8,912 nt of DNA from Oxalobacteraceae bacterium UBA7693 (GTDB lineage Bacteria > Pseudomonadota > Gammaproteobacteria > Burkholderiales > Burkholderiaceae_D), in the NCBI GenBank assembly GCA_002482715.1, contig DLGN01000142.1, positions 16,148 through 25,059 of the forward strand, read 5' to 3'. The translations under genes were made by a program, and so were the position numbers. The notes under the pieces were generated by a model, which searched no databases, was not told the origin of the DNA, and saw only the letters and a list, made by a program, of their open reading frames with translations. Of the stretch, positions 1 through 6,223 are shown piece by piece. Numbering within the stretch: the first letter of the stretch is position 1; each line of letters starts with the position of its first letter.

Positions 1-2
1 AA

Positions 3-347
3 CGCGGAAGATTGCCGAAGCCTTTATCGCGTGCTTGTTTAGAAGAGAATAAGTGGCGTGTGCGTCGACGTGGTTTAGCTGCGGCATTAATTGATTGGAA
101 TAGCGAGACCCCAGTTAGTCTGCATGACTATTTTGATCAATGGCTATTGCGCTTGACACCAGTAGCGAAAGAGTTGGGCTTGCTAGAACGTATGCGTGAG
201 AAGATTCAAGCTTTGTTTATTCAAGGTGCATCGGCGGACATCCAGCGCGGTATTTTTAAACGCTCAGAGAATTATCAAACGTTGGTTCAGCATTTAATCC
301 ATGAAACCGAGGAAGCACAATTTGCGCCAGCACAATACATGCAATAA
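3..347 (+). CDS. Carboxylate-amine ligase, YbdK/GCS2 family (3' part only)
   Basis: The reading frame is open from the window's left edge and ends at TAA 345-347, so only about the last 114 codons are present. The visible part reads like the C-terminal region of YbdK-type proteins: an ENKWRVRRRGL segment early (the family shows an N-rich, R-rich helix ending in YGL or GL here), then ALIDW, a helical LLRLTPVAKELG region, and a final FKRSENYQTLVQHLIHET helix. Family members are related to bacterial glutamate-cysteine ligases and couple an amino acid carboxylate to an amine using ATP; the true substrate is usually unknown. The ATP-binding core lies outside the window and cannot be checked. A TTG at position 12 is just an internal Leu codon, not a start. 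The stop overlaps the next gene, implying co-translation. Family assignment is by resemblance only. Confidence 0.72.
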   Translation, partial: RGRLPKPLSRACLEENKWRVRRRGLAAALIDWNSETPVSLHDYFDQWLLRLTPVAKELGLLERMREKIQALFIQGASADIQRGIFKRSENYQTLVQHLIHETEEAQFAPAQYMQ

Positions 348-1548
348 CTCAGCAGCTAGTGCTGATCATCCATTTCATCCATTAAGTTTTGAGTTGCAAC
401 GATGTGCGCCACAATCTAAACAGCGTATGCACGAATTGTGGGCACAAATGGCAGGAACGCCGCATTTGCCAGAGCAAGCAGTGGTATTTTCAGAATGGCC
501 TATCGTTGCCTCACAGCGTTTGCAGGATAAGTTGATAGAAAGAGCACAGGCATTGTGTCAAATCTTGCAGCCGCAATTGCAGGCGCAAGCTGTACAAAAT
601 AGTGGGTGGACGCAGGGCGTTGCCGCAGATGTACTCACCATCGATTACGCCATCATTTGCGACGGCGATGCTTGGGATATTCGCTTGGTCGAATTTCAAG
701 CATTTACCTCATTGCTGACAATGGGTTATCGATTGCATCAGGTACATAGTCAACTATGGCCGCAATTGGCTGATTGCCCTCCATGGCAAGGAGCGAAATC
801 GGAGCAGTCTTGGTTGCAGTCTAGTCGTTCATGGCTGGCAGGTGGCGAGAGTCCTGCGCTGTTGGAATATCAAGCTTGGCAACGCGGTACGCTATTTGAC
901 TTGCATGCGACCTCATTGCTGTGGAACATGCCTATCATTGAACCACATCAAATTGAGATTGATGCAAATGGTCGCTTGTTTTCTAAACAGCATGGCGTAC
1001 GTCAGCAGCATGACAAAATTCTTAATCGATTGATCCTCAGTGAGCTGCAAGAGAGCGATCAATTTTCACATCGACTACTAACGACACAATTGAATTGGCA
1101 CAGCCATCCAGCTTGGTATTTTCTGGTTCATAAAGGTTTGTCCGCTGAGCTCAAGATTCCTTTTGAACCAAAAAATGTCAAGGCCAATCAATGGCATGAT
1201 TTGAACTTGTCGGCGCACGATTTGGTCGCTAAAAATATTTTTTCTTGTGGCGGAAAAGATTTAAAAATAGGTCCAAGCTCGAAAGAACTTGATGAATTAA
1301 GTTTGGCAGGGCAGGGCGATCAGTGGATAGTGCAACCGCGCTATCGGCCTTATCCTGTGATGATGACCTCAGCCGGCACGCCGGTATTTGCAGAAGCAAG
1401 ATTGATTGTGCAACTACAAGAAAATCAGCAAACACGGATTGCGATGCAAATTCTTCGTATGTACTGTGCGGAGCAGGCATCCGCCAGTTTTTTTCAAGGG
1501 CGGGAAGGCGAGGGTGCGAGTATTTTGCACCGCCCTCCCAATGAATAA
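301..1548 (+). CDS. ATP-grasp-like protein of unknown substrate, partner of the upstream ligase
   Basis: This 415-residue soluble protein has no signal peptide or membrane span. It resembles uncharacterised ATP-grasp-type proteins. Visible landmarks are LVEFQAFTSL (129-138), an NR-containing segment (KILNRLILSEL, 239-249), HPAWYFLVHKGL (269-280), a candidate nucleotide-binding lysine strand VAKNIFSCGGKDL (309-321, K311 and K319), a WIVQPRY strand (342-348), and FAEARLIV (363-370) as the likely acidic metal-binding strand. ATP-grasp enzymes ligate a carboxylate to an amine or thiol through an acyl-phosphate, which would fit the adjacent YbdK-like ligase. The gene overlaps that ligase's end. 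ATG 301 has no clear ribosome binding site; TTG 322 in the same frame is preceded by GAGGAAG (309-315) with 6-nt spacing and may be the real start, and ATG 427 is also possible. Existence as a gene is near certain; the fold is a moderate-confidence inference and the substrate is unknown. Confidence 0.72.
   Translation: MKPRKHNLRQHNTCNNSAASADHPFHPLSFELQRCAPQSKQRMHELWAQMAGTPHLPEQAVVFSEWPIVASQRLQDKLIERAQALCQILQPQLQAQAVQNSGWTQGVAADVLTIDYAIICDGDAWDIRLVEFQAFTSLLTMGYRLHQVHSQLWPQLADCPPWQGAKSEQSWLQSSRSWLAGGESPALLEYQAWQRGTLFDLHATSLLWNMPIIEPHQIEIDANGRLFSKQHGVRQQHDKILNRLILSELQESDQFSHRLLTTQLNWHSHPAWYFLVHKGLSAELKIPFEPKNVKANQWHDLNLSAHDLVAKNIFSCGGKDLKIGPSSKELDELSLAGQGDQWIVQPRYRPYPVMMTSAGTPVFAEARLIVQLQENQQTRIAMQILRMYCAEQASASFFQGREGEGASILHRPPNE
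309..324 (+). promoter_or_regulatory. Ribosome binding site pointing to an alternative TTG start
   Basis: GAGGAAG at 309-315 is a good Shine-Dalgarno match and sits 6 nt ahead of a TTG (322-324) in frame with the ATP-grasp-like gene. The farther-upstream ATG at 301 has no such match before it. Using TTG 322 would shorten the product by seven residues and reduce the overlap with the upstream gene. Confidence 0.45.
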
Positions 1549-1565
1549 TCAATTTTAGTTGTGGC

Positions 1566-1612
1566 TCTGCTGAAACAAAATCACGCTTGCCTTTACATAT
1601 TGTTTCAGCGGA
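1566..1612. terminator. Inverted repeat between two convergent genes, possible two-way terminator
   Basis: Arms 1566-1578 and 1600-1612 can pair over 13 bp with a single G-U pair; the inner ten bases (GCTGAAACAA and TTGTTTCAGC) are perfectly complementary. The loop is 21 nt. It fills the 64-bp gap between the end of the ATP-grasp-like gene (1548) and the end of the NADH dehydrogenase gene (1613), the usual place for a bidirectional terminator. Neither side has a run of T after the stem, so it is not a textbook intrinsic terminator; it might instead be an RNA-stabilising 3' hairpin. Confidence 0.45.
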
Positions 1613-2941
1613 CTAATGTAACTTGATCCTCGGATTTCTTACTCTATCGATAGTTTCAGCCCATGTTGATAGCCAGGTGTGGAACCAGCCATTGACAGCC
1701 ACCTGATGATGTTTATGCAGTGACCAATACATCCATTTTGCTAAGCTTCCTTCAATAAAAACCGAACCGCTGGCAATTGCTCCCATCAAGCTACCAACCG
1801 TGCTGTAATTACCGAGCGATACCAGCGAGCCATGATCTTTATAGGTAAAGTCCTTTAATGACTTTCCTTCGAGCGCGCGACATAAAGAATCTGCTAAACA
1901 AGACGCTTGCTGATGCGCGGATTGTGCGCGTGGAGGCACATTGGGTAAACCTTCGCCTTGTGGACAAGCGCAACAATCTCCAATGGCAAAAATGGAGGCA
2001 TCTATTGTGGTTTGCAAATTACGATGAACGACCAATTGATTCAATCGATTGGTTTCCAGTCCATCGATGTTTTGTAAAAAATCTGGCGCTTTGATACCTG
2101 CAGCCCAAACGACGATACCACTAGGAATAAATTTTCCACTCGCCATCGCGACGCCTTCTTTACTTACTTCAACAACTTTTTCGTTGGTATGAATTTCGAT
2201 GGCAATGCTACGTAATTCTTTTGCGACTGCATCGGACAAACGTTCAGGCAGCATCTGTAGTAAGCGCGGAGAAGCGTCGACAATCACGATCTTTAAGTCT
2301 TTTTCTGGATGAAAATTGACCAATCCATAGCTAGATAAGATTTTGGTGGTCATGTGCAATTCTGCCGCTAATTCCACACCGGTAGCTCCGCCACCAATGA
2401 TGGTGACAGTGAAGCGACCCTCGCCAGCATTTTGCTTTTGCGATTGCGCACGCAGGCAACAATTGATTAATTTGTGATGGAAACGCTCAGCAGCTTGCAA
2501 AGAATCAAGCATGATGCAGTTTTCTTTTGCACCCTTGGTGGCAAAGTCATTGGTTTGACTGCCTAGTGCAATGACGAGTTGATCGTAATGAATTGCTTGT
2601 TGTGGTAATAGCTCCAAGCCTTCTTCGTCGAAGGTCGGTGCCAGATAAACTTCTTTCTTGTCGCGCGATAGACCCTGCATACGTCCAAGTCGAAATTCGA
2701 AGTGTTTACTACGTGCTAAAGCGAAGTATTCCCGTTCATCCGCATGACTATCTAAGGTGCCAGCGGCGACTTGATGGAGTAAGGGCTTCCATAAGTGCGT
2801 ACGGCTGGCATCAATTAAAATAATGCGCGCTTTTTTTCTTTTACCAAGACGTTTTCCTAAGCGTACTGCCAACTCTAATCCACCCGCACCGCCACCAACA
2901 ATCACAATCTGATGAAGTACTTCATTTTGAATCGCGTTCAT
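1613..2941 (-). CDS. ndh: Type II NADH:quinone oxidoreductase (NDH-2)
   Basis: The 442-residue product is a two-Rossmann-fold flavoprotein that passes electrons from NADH to membrane quinone without pumping protons. The FAD-binding GGGAGG loop lies at 16-21, with the acidic end of the second strand at D44. The NADH-binding GGGATG loop is at 183-188, followed by E190. The second FAD motif, AIGDCCACP, is at 319-327, and AQSAHQ at 339-344 matches the NDH-2 quinone-site pattern AQxAxQ. The tail (402-425) is rich in Trp, Tyr and His and likely forms the amphipathic membrane-binding region on the cytoplasmic face. Length is normal for the family. The ATG at 2939-2941 is preceded by AAAGGG. The gene stands alone, convergent with the ATP-grasp-like gene. 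A less likely alternative is another NDH-2-like pyridine nucleotide-disulphide oxidoreductase. Confidence 0.93.
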   Translation of the reverse strand: MNAIQNEVLHQIVIVGGGAGGLELAVRLGKRLGKRKKARIILIDASRTHLWKPLLHQVAAGTLDSHADEREYFALARSKHFEFRLGRMQGLSRDKKEVYLAPTFDEEGLELLPQQAIHYDQLVIALGSQTNDFATKGAKENCIMLDSLQAAERFHHKLINCCLRAQSQKQNAGEGRFTVTIIGGGATGVELAAELHMTTKILSSYGLVNFHPEKDLKIVIVDASPRLLQMLPERLSDAVAKELRSIAIEIHTNEKVVEVSKEGVAMASGKFIPSGIVVWAAGIKAPDFLQNIDGLETNRLNQLVVHRNLQTTIDASIFAIGDCCACPQGEGLPNVPPRAQSAHQQASCLADSLCRALEGKSLKDFTYKDHGSLVSLGNYSTVGSLMGAIASGSVFIEGSLAKWMYWSLHKHHQVAVNGWFHTWLSTWAETIDRVRNPRIKLH

Positions 2942-2964
2942 GTTGCGCCCTTTAACTTAAAAAC

Positions 2965-3060
2965 CTATTTCAAGTCGCACCTACTTACTTGAGATCGATG
3001 GCAGAAGCCTATGCAGACTATGCACTCTGTCTTTCCAATCGTAGATATTTCTTGAAATAG
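2965..3060. repeat. Separated 10-bp inverted repeat upstream of NADH dehydrogenase
   Basis: CTATTTCAAG at 2965-2974 and its exact complement CTTGAAATAG at 3051-3060 are 76 bp apart, in the presumed 5' leader or promoter of the NADH dehydrogenase gene. They could be paired sites for one regulator, or the base of a long leader-RNA fold, or chance. The complementarity is seen directly; any function is inference. Confidence 0.3.
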
Positions 3061-3307
3061 ATTTTCAGCCGGAAGCAGATTTGTTATTGAGTACATTTCT
3101 TACATATCTATTTCCGCGATCAAGATTCTACTCCTGCTTGGCGATGAATAGGATTCTTTAGCTAGTTGCTTGGTCATGCGAAAAATATTTGGCTATCACA
3201 ATGGCATCACCAATTTACATAAAAATTGACGTGTAAAGCGTTTTTATTCGGATCTGTGACTCACCTTTACAAGGCTTTGTTCGCTGTAGGTTTGAATCAA
3301 TCAGACA

Positions 3308-3340
3308 TTGATACAAGATGGTACATAAATTGCATACCAT
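3308..3340 (+). promoter_or_regulatory. Candidate promoter with overlapping palindromic operator
   Basis: TTGATA (3308-3313) is a fair -35 box and, with a 17-bp spacer, is followed by the weak -10 TGCATA (3331-3336). A palindrome with 6-bp arms ATGGTA (3318-3323) and TACCAT (3335-3340) spans the spacer and -10, the position expected for a repressor site. It would start transcription about 45 bp ahead of the ATG at 3391. The palindrome is certain; the promoter is tentative because the -10 match is poor. Confidence 0.35.
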
Positions 3341-3390
3341 TTTTGTGCTTAGTGCAATCGACTGATTAAACTCAAAAATAGGATTAACAC

Positions 3391-4008
3391 ATGGATATTC
3401 AACTCAATTTCATCAATCATTCAAATGATCAAAATCGCTCACAAGTATTGATATTTGCAAAAAATGTGACCACGAGTAACGATGAGTTACATGTGGCTTG
3501 GACCGTCATTCAGAACTGCGGACAGGGATGTAATCATCCGTTTGTCTATTCATTAAAAAATTCGGTTAGCGCTGGTGATAGCTGGGGCAACTACACGCCG
3601 CAATTGACAGCTTCGGATGGAGAAAAATTTGAAATGGTTTTGACGCAATCTGGTGATCAGTTACGCGCAGCGGGCACAGCAAATAATCCAAGTGAAATTG
3701 CAGTTTTGAATAACTTGCAGCAAGGAGCCATCAGTGCGAATATTTATAAATCAGGAAGGCTATTTGCGACAAAAACTGGATTAGCGCCGCAGCAAGAAGC
3801 CGTATTTCAATTTAAACCAACGATTTGGATTGGTGTTGCATCGCAAGTAGAACAGGGGCAGATAATCAATGCTGCGATTATCTCAGAAGTGAATACCGAA
3901 ATCAGCTTGCTTGGCATTCAAAGTGCTGACATCGTTATGACGGGTGGTGGCCCCGGTGCTGACTCGCAGCCGTTTAGTTTTCACTTAGAAAATGTGATGA
4001 TGGCTTAA
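3391..4008 (+). CDS. Uncharacterised 205-residue soluble protein
   Basis: I do not recognise a named family with confidence. The ATG is supported by AGGA at 3380-3383 with 7-nt spacing. There is no signal peptide, lipobox or membrane span, so a cytoplasmic location is likely. The pattern of alternating hydrophobic residues (for example IQLNFIN 3-9, QVLIFAKNV 18-26, HVAWTVI 34-40, AVFQFKPTIWIGVA 137-150, EISLLGI 170-176) suggests a mostly beta-strand fold. A CGQGC motif (C43, C47) sits after the third strand, followed by HPF, and a flexible GGGPGAD loop (185-191) comes just before the last strand. The cysteine pair could be a disulphide or metal site, but nothing else supports that. The gene is a single unit between two inverted-repeat regions, with a palindrome over its likely promoter, so it may be regulated on its own. 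Confidence 0.85.
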   Translation: MDIQLNFINHSNDQNRSQVLIFAKNVTTSNDELHVAWTVIQNCGQGCNHPFVYSLKNSVSAGDSWGNYTPQLTASDGEKFEMVLTQSGDQLRAAGTANNPSEIAVLNNLQQGAISANIYKSGRLFATKTGLAPQQEAVFQFKPTIWIGVASQVEQGQIINAAIISEVNTEISLLGIQSADIVMTGGGPGADSQPFSFHLENVMMA

Positions 4009-4022
4009 CTGCAATCGTCATC

Positions 4023-4068
4023 GAACTTCGATTTGCTTCACATCTTGAATCGAATCGAATCGAAGTTT
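4023..4068. terminator. Inverted repeat with tandem GAATC units between convergent genes
   Basis: AACTTCGATT (4024-4033) and AATCGAAGTT (4058-4067) are perfectly complementary; with flanking wobble pairs the stem reaches about 13 bp (4023-4035 with 4056-4068) around a 20-nt loop. GAATC repeats three times in tandem at 4047-4061, running into the right arm. The structure lies 15 bp past the stop of the 205-residue protein gene, facing the end of the oxygenase gene, consistent with a two-way terminator. The nearest T run (nine T, 4105-4113) is 36 bp beyond the stem, so it is not a standard intrinsic terminator. Confidence 0.45.
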
Positions 4069-4128
4069 CAATTATCGATCTAATGGGTACTCAACAGATT
4101 GTTCTTTTTTTTTGATATTTGTTATATC

Positions 4129-5070
4129 TCAGATCCAAATCGGATTTTCAATATCGTCATTCGGGATATAGCTCAAGTACTGCACCATACGCGGTGTTGC
4201 TCCGCGATTTGGCGTAGCGCAATGGGGTAGTGCTTGATGCCAAATCACAAAATCACCAGCTTTGCCCGGCACTGCCTTTGCGGTGAGCGTTTGTTCTGCG
4301 ATTAGGCGTGGGTTTTGAGCTGGATCGATATCGCCTAGCCAGTTCGTGATGCGATGATGAAATCCCGGTACACAATGAAAAGCGCCATCACTCTCGTTAC
4401 AATCGTTTAAATATAATAATCCTTGAAACCGATCTGGAATCGGCAAGGCTAAGCTAACATCCCAATGCAAGCCATTTCCGCGAAACGAAAACGTCTTTGT
4501 TTCCGGCGGATTAAAGCTAACATGATCAATGGTTTTGTAAATAGCTTTGCTACCATAGAGTTGTTCATACGCAGCACGAATCCGTTTGCACGCCCGGTTG
4601 GTATTTAAGCGAGGATGATTGTATAAAGGAAGCATCAAGCCTTGCTGTCGCGATTGTGCGCTGTACCACGTGGCTGGTTCGTTCAAATCAGCATGCAAGA
4701 AATCTAAGATCGCTTGACGGCTTTCAGCGCATGCTTGCGCATCGATGACTTGCGGTAAAACGAGGTAAGCATTTTCTTCCCAAAAGGCGATCTGTTCTGC
4801 CGTTAATTCGTACGCAGATTCATCCTGATTGTCATCATCACCTTGATCGAGGATTTGATATTCAGCCTTAGATCGCTCAATCCAATCACGAAATGCGTCA
4901 AGACTGGGGCGTTCTTCTAAGACAAATTTCAAGGCCACCGGATGGGCAATGCAATTCGCGTACAAAGCTTGCACCATGCGGCGCCAAGAATAGTTGGTAG
5001 GCGCGTTCTCCTGATAGGCCGGATCGCAATAGCGCTCCCAAAAATTCTTAAGAATTATCCAGTCTTGCAT
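4129..5070 (-). CDS. Phytanoyl-CoA dioxygenase (PhyH) family Fe(II)/2-oxoglutarate oxygenase
   Basis: This 313-residue soluble protein belongs to the non-haem iron, 2-oxoglutarate-dependent oxygenases. The iron triad is visible: H202 and D204 in LHWDVSL, and H283 in ALPHCATPN. R294, in ATPRMVQYLSY, is placed to bind the 2-oxoglutarate carboxylate. GLLYLND (217-223) and DGAFHCVPGFHH (228-239) match the usual PhyH core strands, and PGKAGDFVIWH (268-278) precedes the last His. An N-terminal helical part (1-74) and an acidic linker (75-86, rich in D) precede the core; these are not part of the minimal domain. Such enzymes hydroxylate or halogenate small molecules, and the substrate here cannot be told. 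The gene starts 30 bp after the lipobox protein gene, so it probably ends that operon. Its ribosome binding site is weak, suggesting dependence on upstream translation. Confidence 0.88.
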   Translation of the reverse strand: MQDWIILKNFWERYCDPAYQENAPTNYSWRRMVQALYANCIAHPVALKFVLEERPSLDAFRDWIERSKAEYQILDQGDDDNQDESAYELTAEQIAFWEENAYLVLPQVIDAQACAESRQAILDFLHADLNEPATWYSAQSRQQGLMLPLYNHPRLNTNRACKRIRAAYEQLYGSKAIYKTIDHVSFNPPETKTFSFRGNGLHWDVSLALPIPDRFQGLLYLNDCNESDGAFHCVPGFHHRITNWLGDIDPAQNPRLIAEQTLTAKAVPGKAGDFVIWHQALPHCATPNRGATPRMVQYLSYIPNDDIENPIWI

Positions 5071-5100
5071 AGTTCGTTTCTGTTGAGTGATGAGTTTAAG

Positions 5101-5928
5101 TTATTCAGCTATGCCGTTTGCTGATAAGTTCTCTGAAGCCTGAATCGAAGCGGTACTTTGAAGTGGTTCAGCCGCATGATTTTTCCTGAAAGCCAAAAAG
5201 CAAATTGCTCCCAGCGGTAGTGACACCGTAATTATCCAAGGGCCGTAAGGCGCTGCGAAGGCGGATGCACTCAATGTTTGGAGTGCGAGAACAGAAAATG
5301 CAAAGTCACCACTGCTCCAATTAACTGACAACTGGCCAAAACCGAATAAAATAAATACGATCCAAGGCCATTTGCGTCCTCTTAGTTTCATTCGTATGCA
5401 AATGACCAGTGCAGTCAAAACCAATAAGGGAGCAATGATCGCTAACGCGAGAATCAGGTATTGCAACGCAGATTTTTCAGCAAGAGAAAATTTGAATTTT
5501 TCTTCTATCGAGATCGTTTGCGGAACAACCTTCAAACCAATGATATTCGTCAAATTGTTTTGCTGCTTGAGGGTGATATTCATAATCAGCCATTGATTGG
5601 AATACGCATATTCGTACGTCAAATTGATACTGTCTTGATCAGCGCTATGATGCTGTAGTGCCCCAATTAATTTTATATTGATAGGCTCTTCCACAGGAAT
5701 GAGATCAGCCATTTTGCTCAAAGCATCTTTTAATGTGGGATCCTGCAGGCTTGGATCAATGGCTTTTGTGATGTCTTCAAACTGGCGATTCTTGAGGAGT
5801 GAAAAGTATTTCTTTGCCAGCGCTTGATCTTCTGTCGGTGCAAATTTTTGGATCATCTCATCTTTGCTACATCCTGCTATTGAGATAAAGAAAAGGGCGA
5901 TAAGTAGACGATAGATAATTTTTTGCAT
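5101..5928 (-). CDS. Lipobox protein with periplasmic domain and three membrane spans, unknown function
   Basis: The 275-residue product starts with a type II signal peptide: basic MQKIIYR, a hydrophobic core, and lipobox SIAGC with C20 as the predicted lipidated residue. Residues 21-155 form a hydrophilic domain, presumably periplasmic, with an early helical ALAKKYFSLLKNRQFEDITKA-like stretch typical of NTF2-like or DUF3887-type envelope domains, though I cannot assign one firmly. Membrane spans follow at about 157-179, 187-203 and 229-247. Basic residues in the 179-186 loop and at 248-249 predict cytoplasmic sides, leaving the C-terminal tail inside. Combining a lipobox with polytopic C-terminal spans is unusual; the leader might instead be an ordinary first span. 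The gene lies 34 bp after the 53-residue membrane protein gene and 30 bp before the oxygenase gene. Its ribosome binding site is weak. Confidence 0.82.
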   Translation of the reverse strand: MQKIIYRLLIALFFISIAGCSKDEMIQKFAPTEDQALAKKYFSLLKNRQFEDITKAIDPSLQDPTLKDALSKMADLIPVEEPINIKLIGALQHHSADQDSINLTYEYAYSNQWLIMNITLKQQNNLTNIIGLKVVPQTISIEEKFKFSLAEKSALQYLILALAIIAPLLVLTALVICIRMKLRGRKWPWIVFILFGFGQLSVNWSSGDFAFSVLALQTLSASAFAAPYGPWIITVSLPLGAICFLAFRKNHAAEPLQSTASIQASENLSANGIAE

Positions 5929-5934
5929 GGAACT

Positions 5935-5946
5935 TGATTCGAATCA
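5935..5946. repeat. 12-bp perfect palindrome in the lipobox gene leader
   Basis: TGATTCGAATCA is self-complementary over 12 bp and lies 6 bp ahead of the lipobox gene's start codon, where a ribosome binding site would be expected. It shares the TCGAATC core with the tandem repeat at 4047-4061. It could be a DNA-binding site or a small hairpin limiting translation, or chance. Confidence 0.25.
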
Positions 5947-5962
5947 GCGATAAACGATCACG

Positions 5963-6124
5963 TTACCATATCTGCAATTTAGCAACAACGTCTCTAAGCT
6001 TCTGCACATGATTTTGCGGTCCAGCGATCAATAAGAATAATGCTAAAGCAAGGATGGCAATTCCATACAAGACAAAATCTAGCATGTACGCTGTTTTGCT
6101 ATGTTCTGGCATCAATATTTTCAT
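5963..6124 (-). CDS. 53-residue single-pass membrane protein
   Basis: I translated this short frame by hand. It begins at ATG (6122-6124) and ends at TAA (5963-5965). The best evidence is a strong Shine-Dalgarno AAAGGAGAG (6127-6135 on the plus strand as its complement) 4-5 nt ahead of the ATG. The product has a short polar N-terminus (MKILMPEHSK), a clear hydrophobic helix at about 15-35 (LDFVLYGIAILALALFLLIAG), and a basic amphipathic tail (QNHVQKLRDVVAKLQIW, 37-53). It is probably a small inner-membrane protein. It lies 99 bp after the secretion-type ATPase gene and 34 bp before the lipobox gene on the same strand, so it likely opens or joins that operon. I recognise no family. In-frame ATGs at 6112 and 6085 are alternative starts but lack such a site. 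Confidence 0.72.
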   Translation of the reverse strand: MKILMPEHSKTAYMLDFVLYGIAILALALFLLIAGPQNHVQKLRDVVAKLQIW

Positions 6125-6140
6125 TACTCTCCTTTGGTTT

Positions 6141-6169
6141 TTACGCTATAGCAAACTCGCGTAACTATA
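6141..6169 (-). promoter_or_regulatory. Candidate -10 element and small inverted repeat before the 53-residue gene
   Basis: On the minus strand TATAGT (6164-6169) resembles a -10 box about 40 bp ahead of the small gene's start, but I see no good -35 at the right distance. Just downstream, TTACGC and GCGTAA (6159-6164 and 6141-6146) form a 6-bp inverted repeat with a 12-nt loop. This could be a separate promoter for the three-gene cassette or a weak hairpin after the ATPase gene. Confidence 0.25.
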
Positions 6170-6223
6170 GAAGAGCAATAGCAAAGCATCTGTGCGATGA
6201 CGTACTCAAAAGCAAGGTCTTAA

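Larger units (their letters stand above)
2942..3390. other. 449-bp non-coding region between divergent genes
   Basis: This stretch separates the NADH dehydrogenase start (minus) from the 205-residue protein's start (plus) and must contain both promoters. I find no convincing coding frame; the only short ATG frame noticed (from 2999, 20 codons) has no ribosome binding site. It is AT-rich. Visible elements are an inverted repeat pair at 2965-2974 and 3051-3060, a short tandem CTATGCA repeat around 3009-3026, and a palindrome over a candidate promoter near 3318-3340. I cannot assign a specific regulator. Confidence 0.6.

Noticed and set aside
12..347. TTG 12 as the real start of a 111-residue protein
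   Set aside because: The frame is open to the left edge and the product resembles only the C-terminal part of a longer ligase family.
1229..1552. 107-codon minus-strand frame opposite the end of the ATP-grasp-like gene
   Set aside because: It is antisense to a well-supported gene, has no good ribosome binding site and no recognisable features.
2999..3061. 20-codon plus-strand frame starting ATG 2999
   Set aside because: No ribosome binding site, very short, and it consists partly of the tandem CTATGCA repeat.
4093..4113. Nine-T run as a classical intrinsic terminator
   Set aside because: The only stem directly before it is 4 bp (AACA/TGTT), too weak; the stronger hairpin is 36 bp upstream.
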